DNA of 36,904 nucleotides from Opitutales bacterium (GTDB taxonomy: Bacteria > Verrucomicrobiota > Verrucomicrobiia > Opitutales > Opitutaceae): assembly GCA_018700525.1 (NCBI GenBank), contig JABITN010000175.1, positions 1 to 36,904 on the forward strand, in the 5' to 3' direction. Position numbers and translations under genes: made by a program. A model generated the notes under the pieces. That model ran no database searches, was not told the DNA's origin, and saw nothing but the letters and a program-made list of their open reading frames with translations. Shown here one piece after another: positions 34,377 to 36,904 of the stretch (the first letter of the stretch is position 1; every line of letters begins with the position of its first letter).

Positions 34377-34490
34377 AACGAATTCCCATTCGACACCGCA
34401 AACAAATAGGGACCTTAACCCTCAAGTAAAGGCGACACACCAAAACAATCACAGTTGACTTGCTTCTTTAACCTCACAGCAAGGTACGCC

Positions 34491-35930
34491 ATGTCTAAAT
34501 TAAATTTCCTGCTTTTCGTAGCCTACGCATCAATTTGGACATCGAGTTTTGCAGACGTCCGACTTCCTAAAATCCTCGGCTCGCACATGGTTCTGCAACG
34601 CAATGCCGTAGCTAATATCTGGGGTTGGGCGGATCCTGGCGAAGATATTCTACTCAAAGCTGATTGGATCAACGTAGAGTTCAGAACCACGGCTAACTCA
34701 AGAGGAGAATGGGCAATCCCTCTAGCGACCATCGATGCTGGCGAACCACATAATCTAACGATTACCGGCAAGAACACGCTCCACCTGAAAGACATTCTTT
34801 TCGGCGAAGTTTGGATTGGTTCAGGTCAGTCAAACATGGAGATGCCACTAATCAAGGTCTCTAACGCCTACACGGGGATCCAGGACTCAGAGAAGGAAAT
34901 CGCCGCTGCAAACTATCCTGAGATCCGATTATTTCAAACAGGGAACTACAGCAGCAAGGAACCTCTTGATGACGTTGAAACCGGTATCGTCACGTATGGA
35001 GTCCCCGAAGCCAAATGCGCGTGGCAAGTTTGCAGCCCAGAAACGATTCCAACGTTCTCCTCCACCGCTTACTTCTTCGCCCGAGAATTGTATTCGAACT
35101 TGAACGTCCCCATCGGCATCATCGATTCTTCATGGGGCGGCACTTCTGCCGAAAGCTGGACCCCAAAGGGTGGTCTAGAAAAACTGGGTATGGAAAAAGA
35201 ACTTACTCAGGCAGTCGACCTCCCCCAGCAAGCCGATAAGAAAATTCCCACACGGCTCTACAACGGAATGATTCATCCTCTGAAGCATTTCAGAATCAGA
35301 GGCGTCATCTGGTACCAAGGCGAAGGAAACTCAAGTCGCGCTGATCAATATAGCCAATTATTCTCAACGATGATCTCCGAATGGCGCAAAGAATTTGAAT
35401 ACGATTTTCCATTCTACTTTGCTCAAATCGCTCCCTATGGCAGATACAAGCAAAACTCTGCCTACTTACGTGAAGCCCAGCTTCAAACGTTATCGCTAGC
35501 TAGCACCGGAATGGCCGTAACCATGGATATCGGAAACTTAACGGATATTCATCCTAAAAACAAACAGGAGGTCGGTCGTCGTCTGGCCTTGCTGGCTCTT
35601 GCGGATGAATACGGTTTCGATACGGGTTTTTCCGGACCCATTTTGTCGAGAACCATTACCAGACCTAAAAAGATCTACCTTTGCTTCGATCACGTTACAA
35701 GAGGGCTAACGACAAACGATGGCCTAGATCCAAGCCATTTTGAAATTGCCGGGAAAGACCGCATTTTTCATTCGGCTACTGCGACAATAAAAGGCAATCA
35801 AATCATCGTATCCTCAAAAAAAGTTCCCAAACCAAAGGCCGTACGTTATGCTTTCTCCAACGACGCTCAACCCAATCTCATAAACAAAGAAGGTTTACCC
35901 GCTAGCTCTTTTCGTACAGACCAATGGTAG
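34491..35930 (+). CDS. Sialate O-acetylesterase-like SGNH hydrolase, secreted
   Basis: SASA-family esterase of 479 residues removing O-acetyl groups from sugars. ATG 34491 has AAGG 6 nt upstream and opens a signal peptide (about 1-21, ending SSFA); the frame extends to a TTG at 34455 but without support. Family blocks: 'VRLPKILGSHMVLQRN' at the mature N-terminus, nucleophile Ser114 in 'WIGSGQSNMEMPL', 'SSWGGTSAESWTP', 'RGVIWYQGEGNS' and the catalytic Asp-His segment 'DIHPKNKQEVGRRLA'. In polysaccharide-degrading bacteria such esterases commonly strip acetyl groups from plant or algal glycans rather than sialic acid. The lipoprotein sulfatase begins 23 nt after its stop, so both may unmask one decorated glycan. 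Confidence 0.92.
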   Translation: MSKLNFLLFVAYASIWTSSFADVRLPKILGSHMVLQRNAVANIWGWADPGEDILLKADWINVEFRTTANSRGEWAIPLATIDAGEPHNLTITGKNTLHLKDILFGEVWIGSGQSNMEMPLIKVSNAYTGIQDSEKEIAAANYPEIRLFQTGNYSSKEPLDDVETGIVTYGVPEAKCAWQVCSPETIPTFSSTAYFFARELYSNLNVPIGIIDSSWGGTSAESWTPKGGLEKLGMEKELTQAVDLPQQADKKIPTRLYNGMIHPLKHFRIRGVIWYQGEGNSSRADQYSQLFSTMISEWRKEFEYDFPFYFAQIAPYGRYKQNSAYLREAQLQTLSLASTGMAVTMDIGNLTDIHPKNKQEVGRRLALLALADEYGFDTGFSGPILSRTITRPKKIYLCFDHVTRGLTTNDGLDPSHFEIAGKDRIFHSATATIKGNQIIVSSKKVPKPKAVRYAFSNDAQPNLINKEGLPASSFRTDQW

Positions 35931-35953
35931 ACTAAACCTTTCCTCAAATCCCT

Positions 35954-36904
35954 ATGAACAATTCTCCGCTATCATTCACCTTCGTCGTCATTACGACAAT
36001 CGTACTATTTCATTTCTTATTCGGATGCGCAAAAGCTCCAGACAGTGCCAAACCGAACATCATTTTCATCATGGCCGATGACATGGGGTATGGAGATCTT
36101 GGCTCTTATGGCCAAACCGTTATCCAAACACCCTATCTCGATAAAATGGCGAAAGAAGGTCTTCGTTTTACAAACTGCTATGCCGGCTCAACCGTTTGCG
36201 CTCCTTCGCGGTCCGTATTGATGACAGGCCTACATACCGGCCACACAACCGTTCGTGGCAACTTCGGCAAATACGGAGTCGTCGGCCTGGCTGGTGGAAA
36301 TGGACGCGTTCCCTTAAACGAAACCGACATTACCGTTGCGGAAGTTCTGAAGGATGCTGGATACACTACTGGCATAACCGGGAAATGGGGTCTTGGCGAA
36401 CCAAACACGAGCGGACATCCCAATGACCAAGGCTTTGACGAATGGTTTGGCTACTTAAATCAAAGACGTGCGCACAGTTATTACCCTGATTACATCTGGA
36501 AAGATCAAACGAAATTCGATCTACCGGAAAACCGAAACGACCAAAAGGAGACCTACACTCATGATCTCTTTACCGAATTCGCATTGGATTTCATCAAACG
36601 ACACGAGAGAGATCCATTCTTCCTCTATCTCCCATACACAGTTCCCCATAGCCGTTATGAGATTCCGGATACGGCGCCCTATTCAAAACAGCCCTGGAGC
36701 GACGACGAAAAAGTCCACGCAGCAATGATAACTCGTCTTGATCGCGACATTGGAGCCATCCTCAAATTGCTCAAAGATTTGAAAATCGACGAAAACACGA
36801 TCGTATTCTTCTGTTCCGACAACGGAGCTGCCGAACGCTGGGAAGGCCGCTTCGATAGTTCCGGAGTTCTCCAAGGCCGCAAACGCGACATGTACGAAGG
36901 TGGG
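35954..36904 (+). CDS. Arylsulfatase-like lipoprotein, C-terminus cut by window end
   Basis: The first 317 codons of an S1 sulfatase; the right edge cuts it. ATG 35954 is 23 nt after the esterase stop. The signal sequence ends in a lipobox 'FLFGC' (Cys25), so it is lipid-anchored. Metal site 'IIFIMADDMGYGDLG' is at about 36-50 and the formylglycine motif 'CAPSR' at 82-86 is fully canonical. 'GITGKWGLGEP', 'LPYTVPHSRYE' and 'FFCSDNGAAE' add active-site Lys, His and Asp/Asn. The form resembles arylsulfatase-A-type enzymes of glycan-degrading verrucomicrobia. Partnership with the upstream esterase suggests a sulfated, acetylated polysaccharide. Confidence 0.92.
   Translation, partial: MNNSPLSFTFVVITTIVLFHFLFGCAKAPDSAKPNIIFIMADDMGYGDLGSYGQTVIQTPYLDKMAKEGLRFTNCYAGSTVCAPSRSVLMTGLHTGHTTVRGNFGKYGVVGLAGGNGRVPLNETDITVAEVLKDAGYTTGITGKWGLGEPNTSGHPNDQGFDEWFGYLNQRRAHSYYPDYIWKDQTKFDLPENRNDQKETYTHDLFTEFALDFIKRHERDPFFLYLPYTVPHSRYEIPDTAPYSKQPWSDDEKVHAAMITRLDRDIGAILKLLKDLKIDENTIVFFCSDNGAAERWEGRFDSSGVLQGRKRDMYEGG

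Noticed and set aside
34455-34490. Longer sialate-esterase start at TTG, or TTGACT as a -35 box
   Set aside because: The extension precedes a clear signal peptide with its own ribosome site, and no -10 box stands 16-18 bp past TTGACT.
1-36904. tRNA, rRNA, CRISPR, prophage or insertion sequence
   Set aside because: No cloverleaf-like sequence, spaced direct-repeat array, transposase, integrase or structural phage gene was seen; the gaps are short and explained by hairpins or nothing.

Overview
The window reads as chromosome of a marine Verrucomicrobiota bacterium, most likely class Opitutae. This is inferred from content, not from a marker gene. The TonB-dependent receptor carries the 'FELSPFSVTATD' N-terminus I associate with that class. 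There are four sulfatase genes, a long-form IspG, many GTG/TTG starts and few clear Shine-Dalgarno sequences. I see no tRNA, rRNA, CRISPR array, phage or insertion sequence.

Layout. (1) 1-11963 is an accessory catabolic region. It holds a partial lipoprotein sulfatase (-), a TonB-dependent receptor (-) and a LacI-type regulator (-). Divergent from the regulator runs a forward block: a sulfatase without a signal peptide, a sodium:solute symporter, a second LacI-type regulator, a second symporter and a secreted sulfatase. The divergent promoter has a near-perfect 20-bp palindrome with a central CG filling the -35/-10 spacer of the sulfatase promoter. A related palindrome sits at the same place in the candidate promoter of the receptor. 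This suggests one regulon: outer-membrane uptake, sodium-coupled import, then desulfation in the cytoplasm. (2) 11964-18086 is mixed. It has a 467-bp gap with a possible 31-residue membrane peptide, an EamA exporter, an M48-like lipoprotein whose zinc motif is lost, a secreted LacX-like mutarotase, an unrecognised membrane protein and a secreted ThuA-ankyrin fusion. (3) 18159-20988 is pyrR-pyrB-pyrC, where PyrC has Gly in place of the usual catalytic Asp. (4) 21098-22126 (-) is an unrecognised protein with an Arg/Gly-rich tail. (5) 22315-29499 is the envelope/isoprenoid operon uppS-cdsA-dxr-rseP-ispG followed by a BadF-type sugar kinase. (6) 29674-36904 has a membrane zinc peptidase, a D-threonine-aldolase-like enzyme, a secreted beta-propeller lactonase-like protein, a diheme cytochrome c overlapping a spermidine-synthase-like gene, a sialate O-acetylesterase-like enzyme and a partial lipoprotein sulfatase.

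Several intergenic gaps, mostly at 3' ends of genes, carry short palindromic elements: 8244-8288, 10151-10311, 13375-13452, 16611-16651, 29597-29662 and 31776-31797. Some share sequence modules and look like dispersed REP-like elements. Family assignments rest on motifs read by eye; no database search was possible.
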